From Riptortus pedestris (lineage: Eukaryota > Arthropoda > Insecta > Hemiptera > Alydidae), in assembly GCA_019009955.1 (NCBI GenBank), contig CM032230.1, positions 20,877,501 through 20,941,500 on the forward strand: DNA of 64,000 nt. Reading direction: 5' to 3'. The notes under the pieces are model-generated. The model did not search any database, was not told the origin of the DNA, and was given only the letters and a program-made list of their open reading frames with translations. The number at the start of each line of letters is the position of its first letter. Positions within the stretch are counted from its first letter, which is position 1. Below, piece after piece: positions 31,837 to 42,896 of this stretch. The position numbers and the translations under genes are program-made.

Positions 31837-34605
31837 ATATTATTGACGGGAGTGAATTGCAAAAGTACTTGTAGTAGACCAAACCTTTCTATTGATCCTG
31901 ATTATTTGGTTCCTCCACCGTACAAAATCGCAGGAGAAAGCACCTAATTGTTAACCTTGATTTGATTGTTTCAGTCCCCCATTACAACTCATCAAGTACA
32001 TTTCAAAATAAAACTTGTGTGAAAGATGCCTGCTGAAAAGTTGAGAGAAAGGGTGTGAGGAAGAGACCGCATAGGATGAGTGAGTAGAAGAGCTGGGCCA
32101 ATATATCAGGAGTGTTTAGTTCCAATTACCCCCGCCATTATTCGGAGCAGCACCTGAATCTCCAATCCACCTTAGAGCTCCCTCCACCTCTGCCTCTATA
32201 TTGATATTTATGGAACCGAGGGCTTTTTCAATTCTAGCTCATTTATTATCGACTCTCCCTTCCCTCAACCTCCTCCAGGCCCAATATTTTTGAGGGCTTT
32301 TCCATCGATTAAGCCGAGGCCATCCCGTGTCCCAAATCTATTTCAATATTTATTTCCTGTTGAATCTTTCATCTTCCTCCCATTTATTACCTTAATGGGC
32401 TCTTCCAGGTCAGCGAGAGTGGGGGCCATTTTCATTCTTCCATGGAGAGCGACATTTTTTATGATTTTGACAGGTCTCCTTCAAATGGAAATTGATAGGC
32501 AGGAATAGGACCCGACTCGGTTACTCGAAAATTAATTCATGAGGCGTCCTATAATGGTCTCAATGAAATATATTAAAAAAAAAAATGATTCTACTGAGTA
32601 AACTAAGCAATTTTCCTACATTCAAGCCAACAATTTACATCCTCGATTTATGTGGAAAAGCAATCCCATCACTAAACGACACAGAGAGTGGAATATAAAA
32701 ACACCTTCTATTCCTTGCTTCTCGCCTAGAAAAGTGAATACGTCAACAAATCCTAATCCGTAAGCATAAACACACAAGGTTCAGAATTTCACAATTACAC
32801 AACGGGCTTCTGCTTGTCGTCCATCTGTTTAGAAAGCAGCAATAAAAAAAGGCATCGGGTGAGATCTCTCGGGGAAAAGTACTAGAAAACTATATCTGCA
32901 GGTTTCTCTCTAATTATAAATTATTATTAGTAAATCCAGTTCCAAAAATATTTACAATTGGCAAGAAAATCGTACATAAAGTAGTTAGAAATCAATTAAT
33001 GTCCTTCTTCAATCTATTGAGCAAAGTCGTACATGGGGTGACAGGCTTTTGGACACGAATTTTTAATGTCTGTAGCCCAAAAGGGGAAGAATTGGATTAA
33101 ATTTCAGGAATGCCAGGGCTTGGTTCGACTTCATGACGATGCTATGAATTTTACTCTCAAATTAAAAATAAATAAATTATACTTCTTATTCTGGACCCAA
33201 TATTTTTATGCAAGTAGCAATCCGTAATTAGATTTAATAAATGTATCATTTAAGTAGGCACTTATTAATACAGTATCTAGCAAAAAAGCAACATAGGGTT
33301 TTGATAAATTAATGTTATTATTTTTTGAAAAGGGATAGCCCTTGAAGAGGTGGTATTTAAGACACGAAACATGTAGGGCAGTATGAAGAACGTATAGGCG
33401 GAAAAAATATTTTTAATTGGTGATCCTTGCAATGAAACTTCGAAGAACATAATTAATTAAATTATATTGCTCTTAATAATCTACATTAGTTGACTAATGA
33501 TATAGTCGTCGGTCAGCACGAATTTTAAAACCACAACTAAAATAACTCTTTGAAAGAAACAGAAAAAAATGTATGGTACAAATATAAAAATTTAATATTT
33601 ACACTCCATCGTAATTGCCAGTTGGCTAAATGAACAATTGTGTCATTCTAAACAATGACGTCTTTCGTCTAGAATTTTTAGTACGTAATTTTGGTATTAG
33701 TGTGACCGTGTGAAGATGAAAGTAAGGAAAAAATTGCAAAAAAAAAATTAATAATAAAATTCACACCCAACCAAAATTATCAGGTGCTGCCTAACTGATA
33801 AACTCAGCCTATCTGAGCAATAGCATCTTTCGCCTAGGATTTTTGTAATGTAATTCGCATTCTAAGCATAGAGTATCTAACATGAGTAGCTATTCGGTTT
33901 TAATGCAATACCCAAATTTTATAACTCTGAATTCAGCAAAAAGACTAAAACGGGAGCAGTCAGGCACTTGTAATCCCACAAAATGACAGATGTCCCTTTA
34001 AAATATAAAATAGAGAATATTAATTCAGCTGTAATAAAATAACGAAAGACATCGAGCGGGATAAAATAAATAGAATGTTAAAAATAGCCTGCTCTGAACT
34101 TAATTTTCTCTCGACAGATTGGCTCAAAATTCCAGCTTTCCCTGTCTACAGGAAAATAAAAATTAAAAGAAAAAAAAACTAAATGAAAAAGAAGAAAAAA
34201 ACCGGAGCTTGGAAATTAAATCCAGAGCTGACGCAGACCGTATATCGCTTCACCTTTAACTCAATCTGTCACTAGAGTCTAGGGAGCGGCCAGTGAGCTT
34301 TTAAAATGGACAGAATAAATTCCATAATCTAACGACGATGCTTCCTGCAAAAAGGTTCATCACTCAATGAGGAAAACGTTTTTAAAGTCAAATGGAATTC
34401 CCTTTAATAAAGGCCTACATGTGTTAAATTATTTATTTAATCTTCTCACAAACGTTATTTACCCAGATTCAATTATTACTTGTATCTTTGTCATCGGCAC
34501 TACAGTCTTTCAAAGACCTGTCACCATCATTGAGTTATTGATGTTACTCACTATCAGTAACTTGATAAATAATAGCGCAAGTACAACATATAGTCGTTTA
34601 TATAC
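31837..34605. other. Longest unique stretch, no gene recognised
   Basis: 2.8 kb with no H, S or P copy. 32160-32530 is pyrimidine-rich with an open frame at 32290-32508 (72 codons) that I do not recognise. The rest is AT-rich. It may be intronic or intergenic DNA. Confidence 0.5.
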
Positions 34606-34745
34606 TATTATTATTATTTATCAACGCCCACTTTTTGCTACTAAGGCTTACTGGGACGGGTTATCTACAGGTTACCATCGCTTTCTAACAAGGGGAGACT
34701 AAGGATTTTATTAAATGAGTTCGTCACTAAATAAATTCCGGTACT
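34606..34745 (-). mobile_element. Family S SINE, 5'-truncated
   Basis: TTATTTATCAACGCCCACTTT through GGTTATCTACAGGTTACCATC to GTCACTAAATAAATTCCGG. The tRNA-like head is absent. Confidence 0.88.
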
Positions 34746-35209
34746 TATCGATTATCGGGAGGCCAAACATTTAAAGACGACAATTAAATCATAATTAAGA
34801 GAAAATCACTTTATTATTTAAAATAACACTTCTAGAATTTATAAATGACAAAGGGGGGGGGGGGGTCACTCATCATTTACAGATAAAATGTTTCAACGCC
34901 GCTTATTGTTAATATATTGTGGTGGTTCACAATTGACTGGGTTATCTTAGGCATTCAAATAGTTTTGTTATCAGGAAATGGGAGACCGTTTATTATTACA
35001 CCACCTGGACAGCTAGCTACCGTCCAGAGTTCATGTAGATGGCGTGGTACAACCACTTACTCTGCGACATCGTTCAGTTTTGGGCGAATTCCAATTTATA
35101 ATTTCATTTTATCATTCAAATAAATTCTAGGAGTGTTATTTTAAATAATAAAGTGTTTTTCCTAAAAAATAATAAGTACCTAAATTTCTAATACCTAACC
35201 GGAATTCAA
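34746..35209. other. No gene recognised
   Basis: Includes a run of about 12 G (34852-34865). The frame at 34917-35123 has no recognisable similarity. Confidence 0.45.
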
Positions 35210-35888
35210 AAAAGTCCGTCACGCAGGGGCTGCGTAAACTAAGCAGATTTCACATCTGAAGTTTTACAATAGAGAAATCTTCATACTGGTAACACAACAC
35301 CACCGTGATTAAATACAAACGGTAATGAGAAATCTTTCAGTTAATATAAATAAATTCCCAACTGAGACGGCTTCTGAATTATAAGAATAATATATATTTT
35401 AGTAACTCAAATTTTAGTAGTCCAATAACTAAAGTGGGGGGGGGCGGATGAACAGAACGTATTTGCATAAATCTCACAAAGTAACGAAGGTAAGGTAAGA
35501 AGAAGCTTCCACCTGAGCCGAGCAATCACGAAAATGGCCGAGCTAATCCGGACTATACCCGACCACAGACTTCATAAAAATGCAAATATCTCGGTTAATA
35601 CTCAAGATAGAGAATAAATGTATACAACAATATTTATAGTACATTTAATTTGCAATAAGATTGGTTCTATAGAGTTTTTCGATCCGATGCATAATTACGG
35701 ATATATTTTGAATTTTCGAAAATCCCCTCCTCTTTCTAGTCCGATTTCAGCCATTAACGAACTTGATCTGTCTTTTTACATAAAACAGTAAAATATCGTG
35801 TTTCCTGGGTAGGATAGATGGACATTTGAAGAAATGTTTCGAAAATCGCGTCATGAGTACGACCTCCCTTAAGGGAAATCTGCTAAAA
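35210..35888 (+). mobile_element. Family H copy (H-c), both ends intact, TA region deleted
   Basis: Perfect 5' end AAAGTCCGTCACGCAGGGGC with hairpin. The 3' end is reduced to TCCCTTAAGGGAAATC plus TGCTAAAA. A deletion joins AAATATCGTG to TTTCCTGGGTAGG, removing the TA tract and part of the 3' domain. Confidence 0.93.
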
Positions 35889-36224
35889 ATCGCCACATAG
35901 GCTGACTGTTTGATTTTGTGGCCTGTGCTTTGTAGAACATGGCTAACCAGCGTAACTATTCTTATTTCATTATTCTATTTTAATAAAAGTCAAAAATTTG
36001 CAAAAACTGTTATTTTTAATGCTTTCAGGTGTCACAAACGAAGTGTGTGTCCAGTGAAATTGTTTTCGTACTATAGTAAGTAGGTCGTTTTTACTTGTGT
36101 ATATATTGTTCATATTAGGTTGTTTTGCGTTTTGGTCTGCGTGTGTTCGGGGCTGGCTTCTAAGTGAGTCTAGGTACACTGAGATGTAATTAAAATGTTT
36201 GTGTATATTGTTTCAAATCAAAAG
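35889..36224. other. No gene recognised
   Basis: Unique AT-rich sequence. The minus frame at 35970-36179 has no recognisable motif. Confidence 0.45.
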
Positions 36225-36553
36225 AGGAAGTCCGTCAGTGGCTGTGTAAACCAAGCAGATTTTCCATGAACGTCCTCCATTGCATTTATCCCAAAAAGTA
36301 AATATTCAATGAGAACAATATTTTGGCATTTAGGCATATAATAAAGTTCATTATATTATAACAGCTTATTGCTAAAACGAGTAAGAATGGAGATTTACTC
36401 AAGGCCGAAAACTAAAAAATGCAAATATCTTGGTTAATAATCAAAATATACACAACGACCTTAGTAGAACATTAAATTTGCAATATGATTAATTCTATAC
36501 ACGTTTTCGATCCCACGCAAAATAACGGAGATATTAAGAATTTCCGACGCGAC
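36225..36553 (+). mobile_element. Family H copy (H-a), left part
   Basis: Altered 5' end GTCCGTCAGTGGCTGTGTAAA, H-a body with ATTTGGCATTTAGGC-type sequence, GATTTACTCAAGGCCGAAAA and ATGCAAATATCTTGG, up to the inverted-repeat element at 36554. Confidence 0.82.
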
Positions 36554-36737
36554 CTAATGTAGGTAGGATGAAATATCTGGCTACGCTTGCACTATAACAG
36601 TCTAGCTCCAAGAGCCGTCAGGTCAATATCCTAGACCTTCGGGCACTGACAATGATGCACTGCATCGAAAGCTCTCTGCCGTTGTAAGAAATTGTTATAG
36701 TGGAAGCGTAGCCAATTCTTTATCCTACCTACATTAG
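36554..36737. mobile_element. 184-bp MITE-like element with terminal inverted repeats of about 45 bp
   Basis: Left CTAATGTAGGTAGGATGAAA..GGCTACGCTT..CACTATAACA (36554-36599) pairs with right TGTTATAGTG..AAGCGTAGCC..ATCCTACCTACATTAG (36693-36737), with few mismatches. The core carries no frame. Flanks are GCGAC and AAGTC with no clear target duplication, and family H sequence on either side does not join cleanly, so the site was later rearranged. Superfamily unknown. Confidence 0.75.
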
Positions 36738-36759
36738 AAGTCACTTCCACCTGCCACAA

Positions 36760-36950
36760 AACCAACTCAAAATTGCGACCGCTACAGCGGTAACAGACAA
36801 ATATGTATATATATTAAGAATTTTCGAAATTCCTCCCCCCTAACACCCCTCCCACTAGTCGGATTTGAGCCATTAACGAACTCGCTCTTTCTTTATACAT
36901 AAAATGATTAGATCGAGTTCGTTAATGGCTTTATACATAAAAATGATTAA
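36760..36950 (+). mobile_element. Family H copy, right part and a duplicated piece
   Basis: TTGCGACCGCTACAGCGGTAACAGACAAATATGT precedes a second body stretch (AAGAATTTTCGAAATTCC, CCACTAGTCGGATTTGAGCC). The order is reversed relative to the family, and GAGTTCGTTAATGGC also appears inverted, so two pieces are spliced. No 3' palindrome. Confidence 0.65.
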
Positions 36951-36951
36951 T

Positions 36952-37180
36952 GGGGCTCAGGTTAGCCATGCGAGTTAAAGCGTTGACCTTTATCTTACAT
37001 GGTAAACCTAGAGTGGCGAGTTCGATTCTCGCCTGGGCAAAGGAAATTATTTAGTGACGAAATTCATTAAATAAAATCCTAAAATCCCTCCCTGGCTAGA
37101 AAAGGGTGGTAACCTGTAGATAACCCGTCCCAATTAGCCTAAGTTGAAAAATGTGGACGTTAATAAATAATAATAAAAAT
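36952..37180 (+). mobile_element. Family S SINE, near-consensus full copy
   Basis: GGGGCTCAGGTTAGCCATGCG head, GAGTTCGATTCTCGCCTGGG B box, complete body and AATAAATAATAATAAAAATA tail. Flanking AAAATGATTAA and AAAATGGATTAA make a plausible imperfect target duplication. Confidence 0.93.
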
Positions 37181-37312
37181 AAAATGGATTAAATATTTAC
37201 GACGAAATAATAACAATTGCATCCGCTAGAGCGGTGACATCAGGGAGGTTATACTCAGTACTCCTAATGTAAACAAAGGAACAACAGTGATGTACAATAT
37301 TTTTTTAAACAT

Positions 37313-37830
37313 CCTGATGGCGGCAAACTTCAGCAAGACAGTGCCAATAATAAGTTATCTGCCACCGAACAGGAGATGTGCTCTGTCAAAGAAATTCGCC
37401 AAGCAGCAAGGGAAGGCCTTGAATCACAGGCCCAGACAATGGAAAAAACGACGACAGGAAAATTCCCAGATCCCCGAAGTTGGCCAGAACGTGAGGATCA
37501 AAATTCCTGATGTCACCGATCTAAAATCGACCCCAAAAGCATGATTGCAGTGATCGTCAAAAAAAAAAGATGGTTTCTACAAACTCGGAACTTCTTCAGG
37601 AAAATTGAATACATTATATTCGCATAATCAGTCACAATTTGCACCGAGAATTTCAGGTCTCCTGATGAAGAGCCCGACGAAGCCTTCGTATCGCAGTTCG
37701 TCAAAAGTCATTGGTTGGTGGCCAGGGTTTCAAAAAACTGCTTAAAAAGATGTTCAAATAAGAAATGTTTGTGCAAGTTAGCAAGTGCCACAATTCCCTC
37801 CCATGCTGTAACAAATAATAATAAAACTTA
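37313..37830 (+). pseudogene. Decayed transposon-derived gene, C-terminal region
   Basis: Fragments of one protein are spread over shifting frames. 37376-37480 gives IRQAAREGLESQAQTMEK; 37465-37540 gives VGQNVRIKIPDV; a stretch at 37541-37570 gives MIAVIVKKK; and 37569-37640 gives GFYKLGTSSGKLNTLYSHNQ. 37740-37800 gives CLKRCSNKKCLCKL, a cysteine cluster C-x3-C-x4-C-x-C. This order (R..A...L..QA, VG-x-NV-x-x-x-IPDV, Y-x-x-GT..G.L..LYS-x-NQ, then GFQK and clustered Cys) matches, from memory, the end of KRBA2-like integrase proteins frequent in insect genomes. At least three frame changes and several stops make it non-functional. The 5' part is missing. Exact superfamily uncertain. Confidence 0.55.
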
Positions 37831-37849
37831 TTCTAAAATTTTCATTTCA

Positions 37850-38085
37850 AATAACCTTTATTCCAACTTTTACCGGCAGACGCTGGGAAATGTTAGGATT
37901 TACCAAAATCTGTTGGTAAAAGTCCGAAAGACGCATCCTGATTGAGATAATTCTAGCTTTTACTGAGCCTTTTGGGAAATCCTAAGATTTACTGGCTAAA
38001 GTCCGATTTGAAAAATAAAATCGGACATTTACCAACGCTTCTGGTAAATCCTAAGATTTACCGGTAAATCTTAGGATTTACAACA
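37850..38085. repeat. Inverted-repeat cluster with a perfect 38-bp palindrome
   Basis: GGTAAATC(T/C)(T/A)AG-type blocks recur in both orientations: ATGTTAGGATTTACC (37889), AATCCTAAGATTTAC (37977) and the palindrome at 38044-38081, whose halves are GTAAATCCTAAGATTTACC and its exact complement. GTCCGATTTGAAAAATAAAATCGGAC at 38002-38027 is a further hairpin. It could be the terminal repeats of the transposon whose gene relic lies just upstream, collapsed or nested. Confidence 0.8.
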
Positions 38086-38138
38086 CTCCCACACTCCGGG
38101 GTTTTACAGTAACATAGCTTTCAGTAGAAACGAATAGA

Positions 38139-38511
38139 AGCGACTATAGCTCGTCCGTTACACTTAATAAAAATGCAAATATCTCGATTAATATTCAAAA
38201 TAGAGAATAAATGCATATGACAATATTGATAGTAAATGTAATTTGCAATGAGTTTGGTTCCATACAAGTTTTCGATCCCACATACAGTAACTGAGATATT
38301 TCAAAAAAACACCCCTCCCACTGGTCCGATTTTAGCCATTAACGAACTTGATCTGTCTTTTTATATAAAACGTTTAAATAACGAGTTTGGTAACAATCAA
38401 ACAAAAACTGCGACCACTAGAGTGTTAACAGACAAATATATATTTTTCGAAAACTGCGTCGTCAGTGCAACTTCAACAGCAGATTTCCCTATAGGGAAAC
38501 CTGCTAAAAAA
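38139..38511 (+). mobile_element. Family H copy (H-b), 5' and 3' domains shortened
   Basis: Starts inside the body (TCCGTTACACTTAATAAAAATG), keeps ATGCAAATATCTCG, GATCCCACATACAGTAA, and GCGACCACTAGAGTGTTAACA. A short TATATATTTTTCG replaces the TA tract and 3' domain. It ends with GATTTCCCTATAGGGAAACC and TGCTAAAA. Confidence 0.88.
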
Positions 38512-39124
38512 TAACAATGGAAAAACCTGTAGCCAGAGATGACAACTGTCTAATTAATAACAGAGAGAGATAGAGAGCGGGCGTGTAGAAATATATGGAG
38601 TATTTTGGAGAGCTGGCCTCGATCCAGGCAGATGTTGCAGTCAAAGCCTGGCAACAACAGATAATGCCGATTAGTCCATTAATTGGCTCTGCACACGCTT
38701 CGAATCCAATCCCTCAAATGGGGGGAATGGAAAAGTTATTAAAAGTAAGTCAGTAAAAGCGACGAGTCGGAAACTCCACACATTAATAAAACGTAGATGA
38801 ATCAACGGCGATTATACGCATCCATGGTTCAATCACACACTCCATCAGCCAATCCAATTGCTTTGATTAAATAATTTATGTGTTTGTCTAAATATAAGCC
38901 ATCTATCTTTCAATTTTGTAAAAACATATTTCCAATTTCAACAGGCTACAGACTTGAAATATGCATCCATTTGTGTGGAAATATTTCGGAGCACTTTCTC
39001 AGGGTTAGGATATTACGCAAGCCATATAGTTGGTGAAACAGACAGTATTTTCAAATCATTAAACCAGATATTTTTAATCTCTAAAACTGCATTTTTAAAA
39101 AATCTATCAAAGCATTCTGATATA
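38512..39124. other. Unique sequence, no gene recognised
   Basis: 38580-38720 is of moderate GC and non-repetitive. The frame at 38954-39175 runs into an H copy. Confidence 0.5.
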
Positions 39125-39646
39125 AATGCGTCCGTAACGCAGGTGCTGCGTAAGCTCAGCAGATTTCCTACGTGAAGTTATACAATAGATTAATCACCAT
39201 ACGAGTGCCGAAAAGCTACGGAAACCACCGAACTAGCTATTGGCGGGAAACAAACTCATCAGTCATCGGCCCGTATTTAATAAAAATGCAAATATCTAGG
39301 TTAATATTCAAGATAGAGGATAAATGTATATAACAATATTTATAGTAAATTTAATTTACCATAAGATTGAGTCTATACAATGTTTCGATCCGACGCATAA
39401 TAACGGAGATATTTCGAATTTCCAGTAATCCCTCTCCCGCTGGTGCGATTTCAGCCATTAACGAACTTCATCTTTCTTTTTGCATAAAACGAGTAAATAT
39501 CAAGTTTGGTAACGATTAAACAATAATTTCGACCGCTAGCGCGGTAACAGACGAATATATATATATAACTTTCGTCATCTCCGGAGTAGGATCAATAGAC
39601 ATCGCGCCATGATTATAACCTCAATAGCTAATTTCCCTTAAATAAA
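39125..39646 (+). mobile_element. Family H copy (H-b), degraded 3' palindrome
   Basis: GCGTCCGTAACGCAGGTGCTGCG keeps the 5' hairpin (CGCAG-gtg-CTGCG). The body is complete; the TA tract is only about 14 bp (39557-39569). The 3' end stops at CTAATTTCCCTTAAATAAAAT, so the right half of the palindrome is gone. Confidence 0.9.
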
Positions 39647-40480
39647 ATATGTCGATTTATTATTAAAAGCATTTCATGTTTTAAATGCAAGAGGATGAAT
39701 GTCCTGACGGTTACAATAGGCGTTTGGTAAGGGGTTTTTTTTTCTAGATGTGTTCCATGTTTTATTGCTTGAGTTAGAAAATAAATACTGGAGGAAACTT
39801 AGGAAATAATACTCAAGTTGCTAAGAGCTCACTTAGCTGGAGAAAGTATTAGGGCCGGAAATGGGTGTTTGGAAAAAGTACTAAAGACCTACTAAAGAAG
39901 CAAGTTTAAAAAAAAGGAAAGAGAAGAGAGAGAGCGACAGAGAGAAAGGGCTAAGGTGCTAGCAGGTCCAGTCCTATAGGTGTTATGAGCTCAAAAAGTA
40001 TTGTTTCCCCGCCGGCACTAACTCAGGCAGGTTCCTCCTATAACCTGGAGCCGCTGTAACCAGAGCGGTAACCTCCCTGCCGAGTTATGTGACGTGCGGG
40101 AGCGGAAGACGTGGCTCCGAGTATTTCCGCTCCTACCCTGGCGCTGTTTGTCTTGATAAGTAACGGCTCTCACTCGGCTCTTTATTTGGCACAGCCAGGG
40201 CCTCTTGTTTCATTTCCACATGAGTCACCGCCAATCTCAAATAATAAACTCAAGCCAAACACATATACATCTGAGAGATGAGGCTACAATCTACAGTAGC
40301 ATCGAACAGCACACAAGGTATACTGAAGATGTTTAGTAACTGATAAGAAATGTCAACCACTGACAGATGTGGTTGCTAAGTATTCATGAAATAATTTCTG
40401 TGGCTGAAGAACAGTATGGAAACACTAACTGTATAACTTCTGATTGTTCTGTTGATAGGGTAACACCATTTATAGTTACC
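39647..40480. other. Unique sequence with a GC-rich island
   Basis: Mostly purine-rich AT DNA, but 40010-40200 is strikingly GC-rich for this window (see next entry). No open frame of note. Confidence 0.5.
40020..40133. other. Two adjacent GC-rich potential stem-loops
   Basis: AACTC-a-GGCAGG (40020-40031) pairs with CCTGCC-GAGTT (40076-40086), and inside it CCGCT..AGCGG forms a second stem. Then GGAGCGGAA (40099-40107) pairs perfectly with TTCCGCTCC (40125-40133). Strand and function are unknown. It could be a structured RNA, a promoter-like CpG patch, or an LTR scrap. Confidence 0.45.
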
Positions 40481-40571
40481 ATCAAGGGAAATTAGTATTG
40501 AGGTTGCATTCATGGTGCAATTTTCGATAAATGTACCAAGAACGAAAAAAGTAAATATACATAATACATAA

Positions 40572-40667
<96 letters not shown>

Positions 40668-41085
40668 ACGCTCTTGCGTTCGCAATTTCTGTCTGATCGT
40701 AATCAGACTCAATATTTAAACATGTAAAAATGAGAATCAAGTTCGTTAACGGCTAAAATCCGACTTGTGAGAGGGGTTCGAAAATATTAATATCTCCGTC
40801 ATTAAGCGAAGAACCAATTTTATTACAAATGTAATGTTCTAAGAAATCTTTTTATGCACTATCTTGATTATTAACCGAGACATTTGCATTTTTTTACTTT
40901 TCGCGCATCAGTAAACCACCACTCCTACTTATGTCATTAAAAAAAAACTGATCTATTTTGAGGCACATTATTTGAAGCGTAAATACCAAATATTGTTCTC
41001 ATTGAAATTTTACGTTTTGAGATAAATGTAAAATCGTAATGCACGTGGGAGAACTGCTAAGTTAACGCAGCCCCTGCTTTAGACA
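40481..41085 (-). mobile_element. Family H copy (H-a) with (TA)n(TG)n tract
   Basis: Reverse orientation: damaged 3' end AAGGGAAATTAGTATTGAGG, then TA and TG runs (about 40577-40664) in place of pure TA, CTCTTGCGTTCGCAATTTC, the H-a body, and the 5' end GCACGTGGGAGAACTGCTAAG then TTAACGCAGCCCCTGC. The last bases of the 5' tip are mutated. Confidence 0.88.
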
Positions 41086-41366
41086 CTCCTATTTTTTTTT
41101 ATTAACCATGAAATATCCAAAAACCTTCTTATAGCACAAATTAGAGAAAAATCCCAACTATGCGGAGGGTTGTTAGACCAAAAAACACCGTTTTAGTGTA
41201 ATTATTTATTAAATGAGGCTGTTGTTATTCATGAACTTTAGGTGAAGATTCAACATACCAAATTTGGAGTCTCTCACTAGAAGTAACAAAGTTCAAGATA
41301 TAAGGAGTAGAAAAAAATGCTTCTAATCAATATAGATTTAACTATGGAGTTAAAGTCGTCGAAGAA

Positions 41367-42053
41367 AAAATCCGTCACGCAGGGGCTGCGATAGCTATGC
41401 AGATTTCCCACCTACGCCACGTATTTGCATTTATATCAAAACGATACAGTTCAATTAGAACCATATTTGGTATTTATGCTTCAAATAATGTGCTTCATAA
41501 TATAACAGCTTATTGTTAATAAGACATGAGTAGGAGTGGGTGTTCACTGAAGGCCGAAAACTAAAAAAACGCAAATATCTCAGTTAATAATGATGTTACA
41601 GATCAAATGTATATAACATTTATAGAACATTACATTTGGAATACAATTGGTTATATACAATTTTTCGATCCGATGCATAATAACGAAGATATTAAGAACT
41701 TTCAAAATTCTCCCCCTGAAAACCGACCCTCCTGCTCCAATTTCAGCCGTTAACGAACTTGATCTTCCTTTTATATAAAACGATTATAAACTGCTCAAAA
41801 ATGAATAGGGATATTGACTGTTTTGTGGTATGTATGGGGCCTAGCATATTTTTTTTTTTTAATATAAATATCATTAATATTTATTAGAAACTATTGTCTT
41901 TTTCCCCCATAAAAAAGAAATTTATTTAAGATCGATTTAATTAAAATTAATAGGATAAGAAAAAATAACCAATATCCCTATTCATTTTTGAGCAGTATAT
42001 ATCAAGATTGTTAACGATATGGCCAAAATTACAACCGCTAGAGCGGAAACAGC

Positions 42054-42125
<72 letters not shown>

Positions 42126-42255
42126 ACAATTTTGAACGGAGCTCATTTTCGTCATCTCCTATGTAGACTCGATGGACATTTGAAGAAAAATTTCGAAAAT
42201 CGCGTCATGAGTACCACCTCAATAGCTGATTTCTCTTAAGGGAAATCTGCTAAAA
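41367..42255 (+). mobile_element. Family H copy (H-a), full length, carrying a nested MITE
   Basis: Starts AAAAATCCGTCACGCAGGGGC with the hairpin half disrupted (CGCAG-ggg-CTGCG kept, followed by ATAGCTATGCAG). It ends with a GATTTCTCTTAAGGGAAATC palindrome and TGCTAAAA. The TA tract is about 60 bp (42060-42120). Removing 41789-41995 and one TA restores the family sequence CGATTATATATCAAG seen in the copy at 56116. Confidence 0.93.
41789..41995. mobile_element. 207-bp TA-flanked MITE (Tc1/mariner-like, inferred)
   Basis: CTGCTCAAAAATGAATAGGG followed by ATATTG at the left is matched exactly in reverse complement at the right (CAATATCC..TTTTTGAGCAG), 26 bp of terminal inverted repeat. TA dinucleotides at 41787-41788 and 41996-41997 flank the element, and comparison with an empty site at 56515-56530 shows that TA was duplicated. 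There is no coding capacity. TA duplication with short inverted repeats fits non-autonomous Tc1/mariner elements. Confidence 0.85.
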
Positions 42256-42896
42256 TTGATTGAACAAGCCGTTAAGTCTCCTGGGACACTAGACAATAGA
42301 ACGAATTTCATTTTACTAAGTAAGAATTCAATAGTTATGGAACAGACCCAATAACAGTTCTTCCTTAAAACAGCCTATATCAAACTGATTATAATACATA
42401 TTGAGTCCCGCACATTTAACTGAAACCAGCATATTGTGCAAGTTGTGAGGTAATTGTTCATTAAAATGAAGAGTTTGTGTACGGTAGGAGAGGTGCGGCA
42501 GCTGGACCTAAGTAGATTTAGAGTAATCAGGTATTATGTTTTGGGTAGGGTAGAGTTAGGTGGTGTTAGCTCTGTTTATAGTAGGTGGAGGACGCATTAG
42601 CTACATGTAAACTACTGTTTTGTTAGCAGGAGTTGCGTACTTACACCGGCCCAACTCTGCCCTAAGTGCCCCAAACTAAATAGCCCCTGTTTGCCGATAA
42701 TAGCTAGGCCCGACAACCTCCAACAACTTGCCCCCAACACAGGTAGGACTTAAAACGTCCGTCACACGCTGGCACAGCTATCCACTGTACCGGAATGACA
42801 TATTCCATACCACATTTCTTTAAACTATTTCAAATTTAAAGGCTAATATGAGCCATTCTGTGGACTATACTGATATAAACACTGCTAACAACGAAA
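42256..42896. other. No gene recognised
   Basis: Unique sequence with slightly raised GC at 42480-42790, including GGTAGGGTAGAGTTAGGTGG; no open frame or repeat. Confidence 0.5.

Noticed and set aside
32290..32508. 72-codon frame in the unique 32-kb region as an exon
   Set aside because: No recognisable protein motif, no convincing splice sites in phase, and a pyrimidine-rich composition that lowers stop frequency by chance.
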